A stretch of DNA of 64,000 nucleotides from positions 1,612,001 to 1,676,000 of the forward strand of contig NZ_CP077725.1 of assembly GCF_024730565.1 (NCBI RefSeq), written 5' to 3'. The notes under the pieces are model-generated. The model was not told the DNA's origin, did not search any database, and saw only the letters and a list, made by a program, of their open reading frames with translations. Shown piece by piece: positions 48,393 to 56,976 of this stretch; position 1 is the stretch's first letter; each line of letters opens with the position of its first letter. This DNA comes from Clostridium sp. CM027. GTDB taxonomy: Bacteria > Bacillota > Clostridia > Clostridiales > Clostridiaceae. Both the position numbers and the translations under genes were made by a program.

Positions 48393-48577
48393 TTAGATTT
48401 ATTTTTTAAATATCACATCGCCGCTGCTACGATATATAATAAGATCTTAAAATTTTTACAATCTTAAAATTTCAAGTAAAAATTCTCAATATTTTCATCT
48501 ATATTTTAAGATAAAATGGGTAAACTATATACTGTACTTGATTAGTGTAATTTTTATATTAGAAGGGAGAGATACTT

Positions 48578-48937
48578 ATGAATAACAATTTAGAAGAAAC
48601 AAAAGAATTAAATAAACAATCAGCAGCTAATGGAGGTTCAAGCTCTTACTCAAATGCTGGTATGTCTAGTAGCACTAGTGCTTCCACTCTACAAGAAACA
48701 ATTCAATTAAATAATGAATCAGCTTCAAATAAAGGTACTAGTGGTGTTTCAAATTCTGCTATGTCAAATATGTCTAGCAGCACTAGTGACTCTACTTTAG
48801 CAGAAACAAAACAATTAAATAGTCAATCAAGTGCTGGTATGTCTAATATGAGTAGTAGCAATAGTGATGCTGCTTTAGAAGAGACAAAAAAGCTAAATAA
48901 TCAATCCTATGCAAATAAAGGTACTAGTTCAAAATAA
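48578..48937 (+). CDS. Gamma-type small acid-soluble spore protein-like repeat protein
   Basis: Low-complexity protein of 119 aa made almost only of Ser, Asn, Thr, Gln, Ala and Lys, with no aromatic core. It contains four units of the form LEETKELNKQSAANGG, at about residues 5, 38, 75 and 99, separated by Ser/Met/Ala-rich linkers. ET-x-x-LN-x-QS resembles the repeat of gamma-type SASPs, amino-acid stores in spores. I do not see the usual protease site with certainty. AGAAGGGAGAG precedes the ATG. No clean sigma-G promoter could be fixed, so the spore role is inferred from composition. Confidence 0.65.
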   Translation: MNNNLEETKELNKQSAANGGSSSYSNAGMSSSTSASTLQETIQLNNESASNKGTSGVSNSAMSNMSSSTSDSTLAETKQLNSQSSAGMSNMSSSNSDAALEETKKLNNQSYANKGTSSK

Positions 48938-48998
48938 ACTTTTATTTATATGTTCTTTAGATTCCATTTAATAATTTTTCGATGATATGATACTTTTT

Positions 48999-49030
48999 AA
49001 AGGAAGCCATTTAATTAAATGGCTTCCTTT
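48999..49030. terminator. Bidirectional terminator, perfect palindrome
   Basis: AAAGGAAGCCATTTAA and its complement (48999-49030) form a perfect 16-bp dyad between the SASP-like gene and the convergent small gene. Confidence 0.88.
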
Positions 49031-49056
49031 AATATTTATTTTATTGTTATAATAAC

Positions 49057-49344
49057 CTATTCTTCTATATAAGTAATATTACCATCAAAAATGTAATTCA
49101 AAGAAGTTTTTGTACCTTCTAGTGCATACATCATTTTTTCAATTACCACTTGTTCTTCTTTGCTAGTTGTTATAGAAAGTTTATCTACTTCATTAACTTC
49201 AGACTTTAGTTCAAATTCATATATAAAATCGTTTATTAGTCTTATCCACTCGGATATGTCATTAGAACCTATATTTTCTCTCTTTCCGAAATCTTTTAAT
49301 GTTCTATCTAATTGTTTTTTTGAATATCTCAATATATTTGCCAT
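49057..49344 (-). CDS. Hypothetical protein, 95 aa
   Basis: Not recognised. A small acidic protein with mixed helix and no signal or membrane segment. It begins MANILRYSKKQLDRTLKDFG and ends with NYIFDGNITYIEE. AGGAGGCTAAAGA lies in front of the start, and coding bias resembles the neighbours, so it is probably real. It is cotranscribed with nothing obvious; the L25 gene upstream has its own terminator. Confidence 0.65.
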   Translation of the reverse strand: MANILRYSKKQLDRTLKDFGKRENIGSNDISEWIRLINDFIYEFELKSEVNEVDKLSITTSKEEQVVIEKMMYALEGTKTSLNYIFDGNITYIEE

Positions 49345-49446
49345 TCTTTAGCCTCCTAATTTTACTCACAATAATAAGTATCTATTTGCTTATATTCTTT
49401 TTCTTACCTCATCATCAAAACATTTTAAATTTTATCCATAATAGAT

Positions 49447-49477
49447 AAAAGGATGAACTTTTCATGTTCATCCTTTT
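49447..49477 (-). terminator. Terminator after the L25 gene
   Basis: AAAAGGATGAAC (49447-49458) pairs with GTTCATCCTTTT (49466-49477), with a T-tract following on the minus strand. Confidence 0.85.
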
Positions 49478-49500
49478 ATTATTATATAATTACTATTTTA

Positions 49501-50100
49501 TTATTTAGCTTCAGTTTCAGCAACAACTGCTTCAGCTGTAACTTCTTCAGTCACTTCTTCTTTCATTTGTGCTATAGCTGCGTAAATTTGATTTTCATCA
49601 TCAGTAACTTTTATTTGATTATTTAAATCAAAGTCCTTTATTGTAATTGTATCTCCAAGTATTTTTTGTGATATATCAATACTTATTCCATCAGGTAATA
49701 TACCCATGCTTCCAACAACATCTATCTCAGCTTTATAAATCTTCAACTCAAGTAGATTGGCTGCTACATTCTCTTCTCCCTTGAAAGAAATAGGTAATTG
49801 CATTTTTATTTCACGATCTTTAGAAACAAGTTGTACGTCTATGTGATTAATTTTTGCTGTTACAGGATGTCTTTGAATTTCTTTTATAAATCCAAATTTT
49901 TTATCTTCTCCGTATTTAATCCATATTTTAGCATTAGAACCATGTTTTTTAAGAATCTTTATTAATTCAACGTCTTGAACCTTTATTGAAGTTGCTTCCT
50001 TAACGCCATCGCCATACATTACACCTGCAATAAAACCTTCCTCTACAAATCTTTTATTTGTTGGAATTCTTTCAAATGCATCTAAAATCATTTCTTCCAT
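49501..50100 (-). CDS. Ribosomal protein L25 / general stress protein Ctc
   Basis: Two-domain (CTC) form of bL25, 199 aa, binding 5S rRNA. The N-terminal L25 domain covers about residues 5-90 (KEIQRHPVTAKINHIDVQLV), and the C-terminal beta domain about 95-180 (LPISFKGEENVAANLLELKIYKAEI then VVGSMGILPDGISIDIS). It ends in an acidic Glu/Val/Ala tail, common in this form. The N-terminus is unusual in lacking the typical RxExRxxAxxxLRxxG motif and instead reads ILDAFERIPTNKRFVEEGFIAGVMYG. It may be a divergent or second copy. Confidence 0.82.
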   Translation of the reverse strand: MEEMILDAFERIPTNKRFVEEGFIAGVMYGDGVKEATSIKVQDVELIKILKKHGSNAKIWIKYGEDKKFGFIKEIQRHPVTAKINHIDVQLVSKDREIKMQLPISFKGEENVAANLLELKIYKAEIDVVGSMGILPDGISIDISQKILGDTITIKDFDLNNQIKVTDDENQIYAAIAQMKEEVTEEVTAEAVVAETEAK

Positions 50101-50651
50101 AATAATTCGCTCCTCTTGGCTTATAAAGCCTTTCTGTTTATTATTTTATGTACATATGTTACCACTAATAATTTTCACTAAAATTTGTGTTGAACTTTAA
50201 AATGATATGATTTTTTTAACTACAAGTAACTGAAAATTCAATGTATATAATTACAAACATTAAAAGACAACATGAATTACCCTGCTGTCTTTCATGTTTT
50301 CATAAATATATTTATTGAATTTCCATGTTATATCCATTATTTATACAAATAAATAAAAAAATCAGCATCACTACCTAAAAGATAACATTAGTATTTAAAT
50401 ATAACTATATTATAGCACATTATTGCACATGTTTGCAAACAGAAATTGTAAGGTGTGTTACCTATTTCTGTAACCTACTATTATTACGCAATATGTCGTT
50501 AATTTTTTTAAAAATGAATATTAATAAATTGTTTTAAGAATGATATAATTAAATAAGCTACAATCATCTTCTTCTAATCTACAATATTACAATTACATAA
50601 TACTACATTGATCTTATAACAAGCGGCTAAATATTGACTGGAGGAATTGCA
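50101..50651. other. Intergenic region between L25 and the AI-2E-family gene
   Basis: About 550 bp without a convincing gene. It holds divergent control regions, a hairpin near 50262-50291 (AAAGACA/TGTCTTT), and at about 50489-50502 a short match (ATATGTCGTTAAT) to the tail of the dispersed repeat. Otherwise it is plain AT-rich DNA. Confidence 0.5.
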
Positions 50652-51770
50652 TTGATTAAATATAAAAAGATACCATATATACAGCTTGTCCCTATTATTA
50701 TAATTGCCCTTCTACTTTATAGAATAGTAAACAACGTTGAAAATATAGGTTCAATATTAAATAATTTTTTTTCTTTACTTACTTATTTTATTTGGGGTTT
50801 CGTCATAGCTTATTTACTTAACCCGCTTATGGTGTTTATTGAAAAGAGAACAAAAATGAAAAGGATTTATAGTATATGCATAATTTACACATTATTTATA
50901 GGCATAATAATTTTTATAATCACTTTAGTTACTCCTAATATTATTAAAAGCTCCGTTGATTTATTTAATAATATCCCTCACTTTGCAAATAAAGCGTATA
51001 AATGGTCTACCAATTTTTTATCTAAAAATGAACTACTAAACAAATTTGATGCTACTTCTTACTTAGATAGTTACCTTAGTTCTTTTAATAAGGATGTATC
51101 TGCATATTTTAGCCCCGGTTTTCAACTTATAATTGATTACCTAATGGGTTTGGGTTCTTTTTTTATGAAATTAATGTCTGGAATCGTAATTTCAATTTAC
51201 TTCTTGATTGATAAAGAATCTATTATTTTTAATCTTAAAAAATTTGTTTATTCTGTTTTAAATGAAACAGTTGCTATTAAAATAATTGATTTTTTTAAGA
51301 TAGTTAACACTACTTTTAAGAAATATTTTGTTGGGAAAATGATTGACTCTATTATTTTTGGTATTATTACTTTTATAGGATTTACGATATTAAAAATACC
51401 TTACGCTTTACCTTTTAGTTTAGTAATAGGTGTAACAAATATGATCCCTTATTTTGGAAATATTATAGGGATGATTCCCGCTGTTATAATAACAATATTC
51501 TTTAGCCCAATGAAATGTGTTCAGTTGGTACTATTTATTACAACCTTAAGTAATATTGATGGGTGGTTCATATCTCCAAAGATTATTGGAGATAAGGTTG
51601 GGATTAGTCCACTACTTATAATACTAGGAATTGTTCTTGGGGGAGGTTTTTTTGGTGTTTTAGGAATGTTACTTGGAGTTCCCACTATAGCCTTAATAAA
51701 GACCCTACTAGAAAATTTTATGAATAAACAAATTAATGATAAACAAATTGAAGAAAAATTAATTAAATAA
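50652..51770 (+). CDS. AI-2E-family (PerM/YtvI-like) membrane protein
   Basis: Membrane protein of 372 aa with seven to eight helices. N-terminal helices are followed by the family core VGKMIDSIIFGIITFIGFTILKIPYALPFSLVIGV-like segment (about 235-270), NMIPYFGNIIGMIPAVII and GDKVGISPLLIILGIVLGGGFFGVLGMLLGVP near the C-terminus. Translation starts at TTG 50652, nine bases after TGGAGG; an earlier in-frame TTG (50634) lies upstream of that site. Substrates of most members are unknown. The stop codon is one base from the stop of the convergent MFS gene. Confidence 0.88.
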   Translation: MIKYKKIPYIQLVPIIIIALLLYRIVNNVENIGSILNNFFSLLTYFIWGFVIAYLLNPLMVFIEKRTKMKRIYSICIIYTLFIGIIIFIITLVTPNIIKSSVDLFNNIPHFANKAYKWSTNFLSKNELLNKFDATSYLDSYLSSFNKDVSAYFSPGFQLIIDYLMGLGSFFMKLMSGIVISIYFLIDKESIIFNLKKFVYSVLNETVAIKIIDFFKIVNTTFKKYFVGKMIDSIIFGIITFIGFTILKIPYALPFSLVIGVTNMIPYFGNIIGMIPAVIITIFFSPMKCVQLVLFITTLSNIDGWFISPKIIGDKVGISPLLIILGIVLGGGFFGVLGMLLGVPTIALIKTLLENFMNKQINDKQIEEKLIK

Positions 51771-51771
51771 C

Positions 51772-53214
51772 TTATTGTTCACATGAATTATTTTTTAATT
51801 TTGAGTCAAATATAAAAGAAAGTGCCAATGATGCTAAAGCAATTATGATAAATATTATAAATACTTCATGAAGCCCTGAATTTAAAGCTTGCTTTATCTG
51901 CTGCAAACTTACTCCACTACTCAAAGTTGCCTTGGAATACAAATTGTTAGGTTCTATTCCCTTTCTTCCTATATTATTGAAATATTTAATTATATTCATA
52001 TTTAATATAATTCCAAAAACACTTACGCCTATAGTTTGACCTAGTGTACGCACCAGGGAATTCGCTGCTGTAGCTGCGCCTCTTTTGTTATATCCCACTG
52101 ACTCTTGTACCATTATTGTTAATGTAGTAAAAGCTCCTCCAAATCCAAATCCCATAATGAACCCATAAACTATAACTGATACTAATAGAGATTCACTACT
52201 TAAAGTAGACAAAAACACACAACTAATAAGCAAAATTAGAGTAGATACGCCAATCACTATTCTTCCACCATATTTAGGGATAGCTTTAGACAAAACAAAT
52301 GAAGATAAGAACCAAGCAATAGACATAGGTGCCATAGACACTCCAGCAACTGTAGGACTAAATCCTAAAACATTTTGCATATATATAGGTAAATAAACCT
52401 CTATTCCTATTAAAATCCCTGCGGCTAAAAATGTTATTATATTTACAATGGTGCTACTTTTTGTGAAAATTTCAAAAGGTATAATAGGCTCATCCGCTCT
52501 TTTTTCCACATAATAAAACACAATCATCACTGCAATTGTAACTACTAAAGCTATTATAATATTATTTCTTCCACCTGCTAAGCTACCCAGTAAAAACGTT
52601 ATAATTGCAACTGAAAATAATAAAGCACCTACATAATCTATCTTATGTTTCTTTTTCTCAAAAGTTTCAATTAGATTTCTTTGTAAAATCACTATAGATA
52701 TTATTCCAAAAGGTAGGTTTATAAAGAAAATCCAATGCCATGAGAAATTGTCTATTAAAAACCCCCCTAAAAAAGGACCAGCTAAACTTGCTATCCCCCA
52801 TACTGTACTTAACCATCCTTGGATCTTTGGCCTTTCTTCAACAGTAAAAATGTCACCCAATATAGTATAAGTAACTGTAAATATTGCTCCTGCTCCCATT
52901 CCTTGAACTGCACGAAAAGCTATAAGCTGATACATGTTTTGTGATAACCCACAAAGACAGCTCCCAACTAAAAAAATTATTATTCCAATAGAAAGAATGT
53001 TTTTTCTTCCATATAAATCAGCTAATTTTCCGTATATTGGTGTAGAAATGGCTGTTGTCAATAAATAAGCAGAAAAAACCCAACTTATAAGTTCAAACCC
53101 ATTTAGCTCTTTAACTATTGTTGGTATCGCAGTAGTCACAACTGTTCCCTCTACAGCTGCAAGGAACATTGACACCATTAATGCAATGACTATACTTCTT
53201 TTTTTTGATTTCAT
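51772..53214 (-). CDS. MFS multidrug exporter, DHA2 (14-TMS) family
   Basis: Proton-driven drug exporter of 480 aa, with 14 hydrophobic segments by eye. Motif A appears as YGKLADLYGRKNIL, motif B-like FRAVQGMGAGAIF, and motif C of drug antiporters as WGIASLAGPFLGGFLID. The N-terminal helix has AAVEGTVVTTAIPTI (motif D1). It is closest in look to EmrB/QacA-type Firmicute exporters. No regulator is adjacent. The gene converges with the AI-2E-family gene without a terminator between. Confidence 0.92.
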   Translation of the reverse strand: MKSKKRSIVIALMVSMFLAAVEGTVVTTAIPTIVKELNGFELISWVFSAYLLTTAISTPIYGKLADLYGRKNILSIGIIIFLVGSCLCGLSQNMYQLIAFRAVQGMGAGAIFTVTYTILGDIFTVEERPKIQGWLSTVWGIASLAGPFLGGFLIDNFSWHWIFFINLPFGIISIVILQRNLIETFEKKKHKIDYVGALLFSVAIITFLLGSLAGGRNNIIIALVVTIAVMIVFYYVEKRADEPIIPFEIFTKSSTIVNIITFLAAGILIGIEVYLPIYMQNVLGFSPTVAGVSMAPMSIAWFLSSFVLSKAIPKYGGRIVIGVSTLILLISCVFLSTLSSESLLVSVIVYGFIMGFGFGGAFTTLTIMVQESVGYNKRGAATAANSLVRTLGQTIGVSVFGIILNMNIIKYFNNIGRKGIEPNNLYSKATLSSGVSLQQIKQALNSGLHEVFIIFIIIALASLALSFIFDSKLKNNSCEQ

Positions 53215-53341
53215 CCTTTGTTACACTTCCTTTAATGTGATGATTATCATCTATATTTAACCTAAAGTACAAATAAACGACAAATATCATTTTACCATTA
53301 ATTATAAATATCTGCACAGTAAATTAAAAACTGCCAATTAG

Positions 53342-53366
53342 TTAAATCATCACCTGCGGTGCTGCA
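53342..53366 (+). repeat. Dispersed hairpin repeat, copy D, containing the manO stop codon
   Basis: TTAAATCATCACCTGCGGTG then CTGCA. The hairpin CACC-TGC-GGTG carries an A-T to T-A pair swap relative to copies A and G. The minus-strand TGA inside it ends manO. Confidence 0.65.
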
Positions 53367-53715
53367 CCGCTCGTTTGAGCACATCAAAAAAACTTAACGA
53401 ATTAACCATATGATTTGGCTCAACATATTTTCGAACAGCACGAAGCACTTTTTTTGCTTCTTTAGAAGAAAAAGTATAGGTAACATCTTTCTTCGTTTGG
53501 ATTGCATATCGAGGAATCCACTTTCCTTTTAGCAATACGGACGCAATGACATAGTCAACCTCTTCCCAAGGAATTTGAATATATTTGCGAGAATCACGAG
53601 AATTATAAAACTCAAAACCTTTGTCGCCGATCATAATTTTCCCATAATCTGCAAACCCCGTAAAAGCTGTTGCATCAATTACTAGATCCACCTTTGTATT
53701 TAGTGATTGAACCAT
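53350..53715 (-). CDS. manO: ManO, DUF956-family protein linked to mannose PTS
   Basis: Small cytoplasmic protein of 121 aa of the DUF956 family, typically encoded beside Man-family PTS operons and thought to modulate their expression. Recognisable parts are ATAFTGFADYGKIMIGDKGFEFYN and IQIPWEEVDYVIASVLLKGKWIPR. I chose ATG 53715 (MVQSLNTK) because AGAGGTAG precedes it; a longer frame to 53745 lacks a site. Its last residues and stop lie in a repeat copy, so the C-terminus (VQHRR) may be altered by the insertion. It is separated from manZ by a terminator and has its own promoter region. Confidence 0.85.
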   Translation of the reverse strand: MVQSLNTKVDLVIDATAFTGFADYGKIMIGDKGFEFYNSRDSRKYIQIPWEEVDYVIASVLLKGKWIPRYAIQTKKDVTYTFSSKEAKKVLRAVRKYVEPNHMVNSLSFFDVLKRAVQHRR

Positions 53716-53767
53716 ACGATCTACCTCTTTTCTATTTATACACACATTTGTTTCTATTAATTAATAA

Positions 53768-53783
53768 ATCATTGTACAATGAT
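53768..53783 (-). promoter_or_regulatory. Perfect 16-bp palindrome upstream of manO
   Basis: ATCATTGTACAATGAT is its own reverse complement, about 53 bp before the manO start. A candidate promoter (TTGATT, 17 bp, TATATT on the minus strand) lies just upstream, at about 53835-53800. This is consistent with a repressor operator. The protein is unknown. Confidence 0.5.
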
Positions 53784-53875
53784 TGTTGACTATAGTATAT
53801 AATATACATTCTGAAGATGAAATAATCAAGTTCCGCAAAGCTCAACCGTCAAAAACAGTTTTACTAGACATAAAA

Positions 53876-53905
53876 TTAAATCATCTCCTGGGTCGCTGCA
53901 ATATT
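53876..53905 (+). repeat. Dispersed hairpin repeat, copy E
   Basis: TTAAATCATCTCCTGGGTCG then CTGCAATATT. The hairpin is partly broken here. It lies between manO and the manXYZ terminator. Confidence 0.55.
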
Positions 53906-53920
53906 AACATAGAAAGTAAT

Positions 53921-53952
53921 AAAAAAACCCAGGCCAAAAGCCCAGGTTGGGT
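53921..53952 (-). terminator. Terminator after manZ
   Basis: On the minus strand ACCCA...GGC pairs with GCC...TGGGT around a TTTTG loop, and TTTTTTTA follows. It ends the manXYZ transcript 8 bp after the manZ stop. Confidence 0.72.
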
Positions 53953-53959
53953 AAAAATA

Positions 53960-54877
53960 TTACATTAAACCGATTAAGTGGAAAACAATCCCGACTGCGA
54001 ACAGCCCAAAAATAATTGTAATTGGAGATACTTTCTTCTTAAGCAACCACATACAAAGTAATGTCAATCCTAATCCTGCAATTCCAGGAATCAAAGAATC
54101 CAAGTTATTTTGCAATGTTGTAACCTTAACATCAGTTAATGACAAGCCACCCGATTGTTGCAACATAGCTTGTTTAATACCTTCCGCTCCTGCAGGAAGG
54201 CTGCTCCAATCAATAAAGGCACCCTTAGCTAACTTAACGGCTGATACAGTGGGTGCAAATACAACAGATACCCATCGGTTAACTAATGATCCCAAAATGA
54301 ACATACCAAGGATGGATGCTCCTTTTGTAACATCTTGTAGTAAATTACCTGATAAATCATCGGTAATACGAGAGCCTGCTTTGTAACCAAACTCTTGTGT
54401 ATACCACATAAATGACATACGGATGATATTCCAAGCGAAGAAAAAGATAATTGGTCCAAGGATGTTACCACTCATAGCAAGAGAAGCCGCTAATGCCCCT
54501 AAAATTGGCCTAACAGTAAACCAGAAAACTGGATCTCCGATACCAGCTAAAGGTCCCATCATACCAACTTTAACACCTTGAATAGTTATGTCATCGATTG
54601 GTAGACCATTCGCACGGTCTTCCTCTAAGGCTAATGTTACACCAATGACTGGTGAAGCTACATATGGGTGAGTGTTAAAGAACTCCAAGTGACGTTTCAA
54701 TGCAGCTGCACGATCTTCTTTAGTCTTATATAATTTTTTAATTGCGGGAATCAATGCGTATGCCCAACCACCGTTTTGCATTCTTTCATAGTTCCAAGAC
54801 CCTTGAAGGAAAAATGAACGGAACCAAACAGAAATACGATCTTTTTTTGTTAATTTTAATTTATTTGCCATTTTCAT
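53960..54877 (-). CDS. manZ: PTS mannose/fructose/sorbose family subunit IID
   Basis: Membrane component of 305 aa. N-terminal SWNYERMQNGGWAYALIPAIKKLYKTKEDRAAALKRHLEFFNTHPY, read in parts, and MMGPLAGIGDPVFWFTVRPILGALAASLAMSG are hallmark IID sequences. Translocation helices are at the C-terminus. The start at 54877 (MKMANKL) has AAGGGAGAG. Last gene of manX-manY-manZ, 13 bp after manY. GC near 45% in sampled lines is well above that of the adjacent levR. Confidence 0.95.
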   Translation of the reverse strand: MKMANKLKLTKKDRISVWFRSFFLQGSWNYERMQNGGWAYALIPAIKKLYKTKEDRAAALKRHLEFFNTHPYVASPVIGVTLALEEDRANGLPIDDITIQGVKVGMMGPLAGIGDPVFWFTVRPILGALAASLAMSGNILGPIIFFFAWNIIRMSFMWYTQEFGYKAGSRITDDLSGNLLQDVTKGASILGMFILGSLVNRWVSVVFAPTVSAVKLAKGAFIDWSSLPAGAEGIKQAMLQQSGGLSLTDVKVTTLQNNLDSLIPGIAGLGLTLLCMWLLKKKVSPITIIFGLFAVGIVFHLIGLM

Positions 54878-54890
54878 GTTCTCTCCCTTC

Positions 54891-55697
54891 TTAGTAAGTG
54901 TCAATAATATCACCTAATGGATCACCAGTATTTGAGCTTCCACCATTACCTGAGCCGCCTTGTTTAGTAAGCTTTAAGTAAATAAGAGCCACACATACAC
55001 CGATTGCCCCTAGTCCGATAAGTGTAATTTCTGAAATAGTTGCTAACACAAAACCAATTCCAAAGAATGGCCATACTTCTTTAGTAGCCATCATGTTGAT
55101 TACCATTGCATAACCAACAGCTACGACCATTCCACCACCAATTGCTAAACCACCTGTTAACCAAGTAGGCATAGCTTCAAGTACTGAACGAATCGGACCA
55201 GCACCAACTGCTAAGATCAAGACTGCTGGAATTGCAATACGTACACCCTGCATACAAATAGCAATGATATGCCACATTTCAACTTTTCTGATATTTCCTT
55301 GTTTAGCAGCAGCATCCATGAAATGTACAAACACTGTAGCGATGGTACGACAAATAATTGTTAATAATAGCCCTGCAACTGCTAGCGGAACAGCAATAGC
55401 GTAAGCTGCTGGAACCCCTGCTGTACCTTGGCCACCAAGAACTAGAATAATTGCAGATGCAACAGATGCAAGCGCTGTATCTGGTGCTACGGCAGCACCG
55501 ATATTTGCCCAACCTAAAGCAATCATTTGAAGAGTACCACCTAAGATTAGGCATGGCACTAAGTTACCTGTAACTAAGCCGATTAACGTACACGCAATTA
55601 CTGGTTGGTGGAATTGAAATTCATCCAAGATACCTTCCATACCAGCTATAAATGCCACGATAACGACTAATATCATTTGGACAATATTTATATCCAT
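54891..55697 (-). CDS. manY: PTS mannose/fructose/sorbose family subunit IIC
   Basis: Sugar-translocating membrane protein of 268 aa with about eight helices. The start MDINIVQMILVVIVAFIAGMEGILDEFQFHQPVIACTLIGLVTG (read in parts) and GGTLQMIALGWANIGAAVAPDTALASVASAI are diagnostic of EIIC-Man. In Firmicutes ManY/ManZ also serve as receptors for class IIa bacteriocins. The C-terminus is Gly/Ser-rich (GGSGNGGSSNTGDP) before the final GDIIDTY. AAAGGGGGATT precedes the ATG. Confidence 0.95.
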   Translation of the reverse strand: MDINIVQMILVVIVAFIAGMEGILDEFQFHQPVIACTLIGLVTGNLVPCLILGGTLQMIALGWANIGAAVAPDTALASVASAIILVLGGQGTAGVPAAYAIAVPLAVAGLLLTIICRTIATVFVHFMDAAAKQGNIRKVEMWHIIAICMQGVRIAIPAVLILAVGAGPIRSVLEAMPTWLTGGLAIGGGMVVAVGYAMVINMMATKEVWPFFGIGFVLATISEITLIGLGAIGVCVALIYLKLTKQGGSGNGGSSNTGDPLGDIIDTY

Positions 55698-55740
55698 GAT
55701 TATTAATCCCCCTTTTTCATTTAAATAGTTAAATTATAAA

Positions 55741-56718
55741 TTATTTCAGTTTATTTAATTCCACTTGTGCTTTTTTGAGGATTTCGTCCATATTTCCTTT
55801 TGAATCATTTGGAACTTTACGAACATCAAAATCCAGTCCATCTTCTTTAAGCTTATTGAAGGTATCAATATCTTCTTGATTGAAAGCAAGTACTTTGTTT
55901 GGTTGAACTTTACCCAGAGAGTGAGCCATAGAGCCAACATTGATTGTCTTCAAAGGTACTCCCCCTTCTACCGCTCTAAGTACATCTTGCGAGTTTTCAA
56001 AAAGAAGCAATGCACGTTGTCCGCCAAAATGTTGATCATTTTTTGCAAGTTTAATCATTTGATTAATTGGAACAACATGAGCTTTAACACCCGGAGGAGC
56101 AGCCTGTTGGATCAATTTCCTACGAAGCTCATCTTTGGCTACCGCATCTGACACGACAATAATTCGGGTCGGTTGCACAGCTTTTGTCCAAGCAGTCGCT
56201 ACTTGTCCATGAAGTAAACGAGAGTCAATACGAGCTAAAACATATTCGAATGATCCAGGTGCACCTACACTCGATTGATCCGCCGAAGTTGCAGAAGATT
56301 TACCATTATCTTCTGGTTCTAATTCTTCAGGCTTAACTTTAACTCCTTCTTTAGCTGCTTTTAAAATATAAGCCGCCATTTCCTGTGCGGATTCCATTGA
56401 AGAACGTGAAGCATAAGCTTCAATCACCATTGGTAGATTCATACCAGCTACGATTGCCCATTTATCTTTGTGTTCTTCAAATAGACTATTTGCTTGGTTG
56501 AATGGTGTACCGCCCCAAAGATCAACTAAGAATAAAACCTCATCTTGGTTGTCAAAGGATGCGATTGCATCTTTCATTTTTGCTTTAACATCATCTGGGC
56601 CTTCACTAGACATCAACGTAACAGCTTGTACATTTTCTTGTTCTCCGAAAATCATCGCACCAGATTGCAAGATGCCTTTAGCAAATTCTCCGTGACTAGC
56701 AAGAATAATTCCTACCAT
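55741..56718 (-). CDS. manX: PTS mannose-family IIAB fusion protein
   Basis: Phosphotransfer protein of 325 aa. The IIA domain (residues 1-130) has the phosphorylated His9 in ILASHGEFAKG; the IIB domain (about 160-325) has its phospho-His in RIDSRLLHGQVATAW. A linker of about 25 residues, rich in Ser, Ala, Glu and Asp, joins them. It is the first gene of manXYZ and the soluble phosphate donor to the sugar. A candidate cre site and a repeat copy lie upstream; I found no -24/-12 promoter directly before it. GC is about 47% in a sampled line. Confidence 0.95.
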   Translation of the reverse strand: MVGIILASHGEFAKGILQSGAMIFGEQENVQAVTLMSSEGPDDVKAKMKDAIASFDNQDEVLFLVDLWGGTPFNQANSLFEEHKDKWAIVAGMNLPMVIEAYASRSSMESAQEMAAYILKAAKEGVKVKPEELEPEDNGKSSATSADQSSVGAPGSFEYVLARIDSRLLHGQVATAWTKAVQPTRIIVVSDAVAKDELRRKLIQQAAPPGVKAHVVPINQMIKLAKNDQHFGGQRALLLFENSQDVLRAVEGGVPLKTINVGSMAHSLGKVQPNKVLAFNQEDIDTFNKLKEDGLDFDVRKVPNDSKGNMDEILKKAQVELNKLK

Positions 56719-56827
56719 CTTTTATACCTCCAATTTTTTATTTATTACAGTAAAATTTATATAAAAGTTTTGAAAAACCTGTAACCAAAATTAATAATTA
56801 TGATATATTTAAATAATTTACGAATTG

Positions 56828-56865
56828 TAATGACATTTGATTTCACTCCAGGTGGAGATGCTTAA
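56828..56865 (-). repeat. Dispersed hairpin repeat, copy F
   Basis: The minus strand starts TTAAGCATCTCCACCTGGAG and ends CAAATGTCATTA. The hairpin is CTCC-ACCT-GGAG, so the loop differs while the stem is kept. Lies in the manX leader region. Confidence 0.6.
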
Positions 56866-56893
56866 CAAAAATTTTGGAGCTCATCGCAAGTAA

Positions 56894-56908
56894 TCATAAC
56901 GTTTACAA
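56894..56908 (-). promoter_or_regulatory. cre-like site upstream of manX
   Basis: The minus strand reads TTGTAAACGTTATGA, matching WTGNAANCGNWNNCW except the late C, the same deviation as the site at 1819-1833. The rest of 56719-56976 has no gene. Confidence 0.42.
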
Positions 56909-56976
56909 CTAAAGCCCATTCAACCTTAGTTTCTTTGGCACGTACTATACACTAATAGAAGTTAATATGGTGAATC

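Noticed and set aside
53783-53968. Plus-strand open frame of 61 codons between manO and manZ
   Set aside because: It runs through the manO promoter region, a repeat copy and the manXYZ terminator, and has no ribosome site.
56936-56955. TTTGGCACGTAC, resembling a -24 element
   Set aside because: It is on the plus strand, lacks TTGC at -12 and faces no gene.
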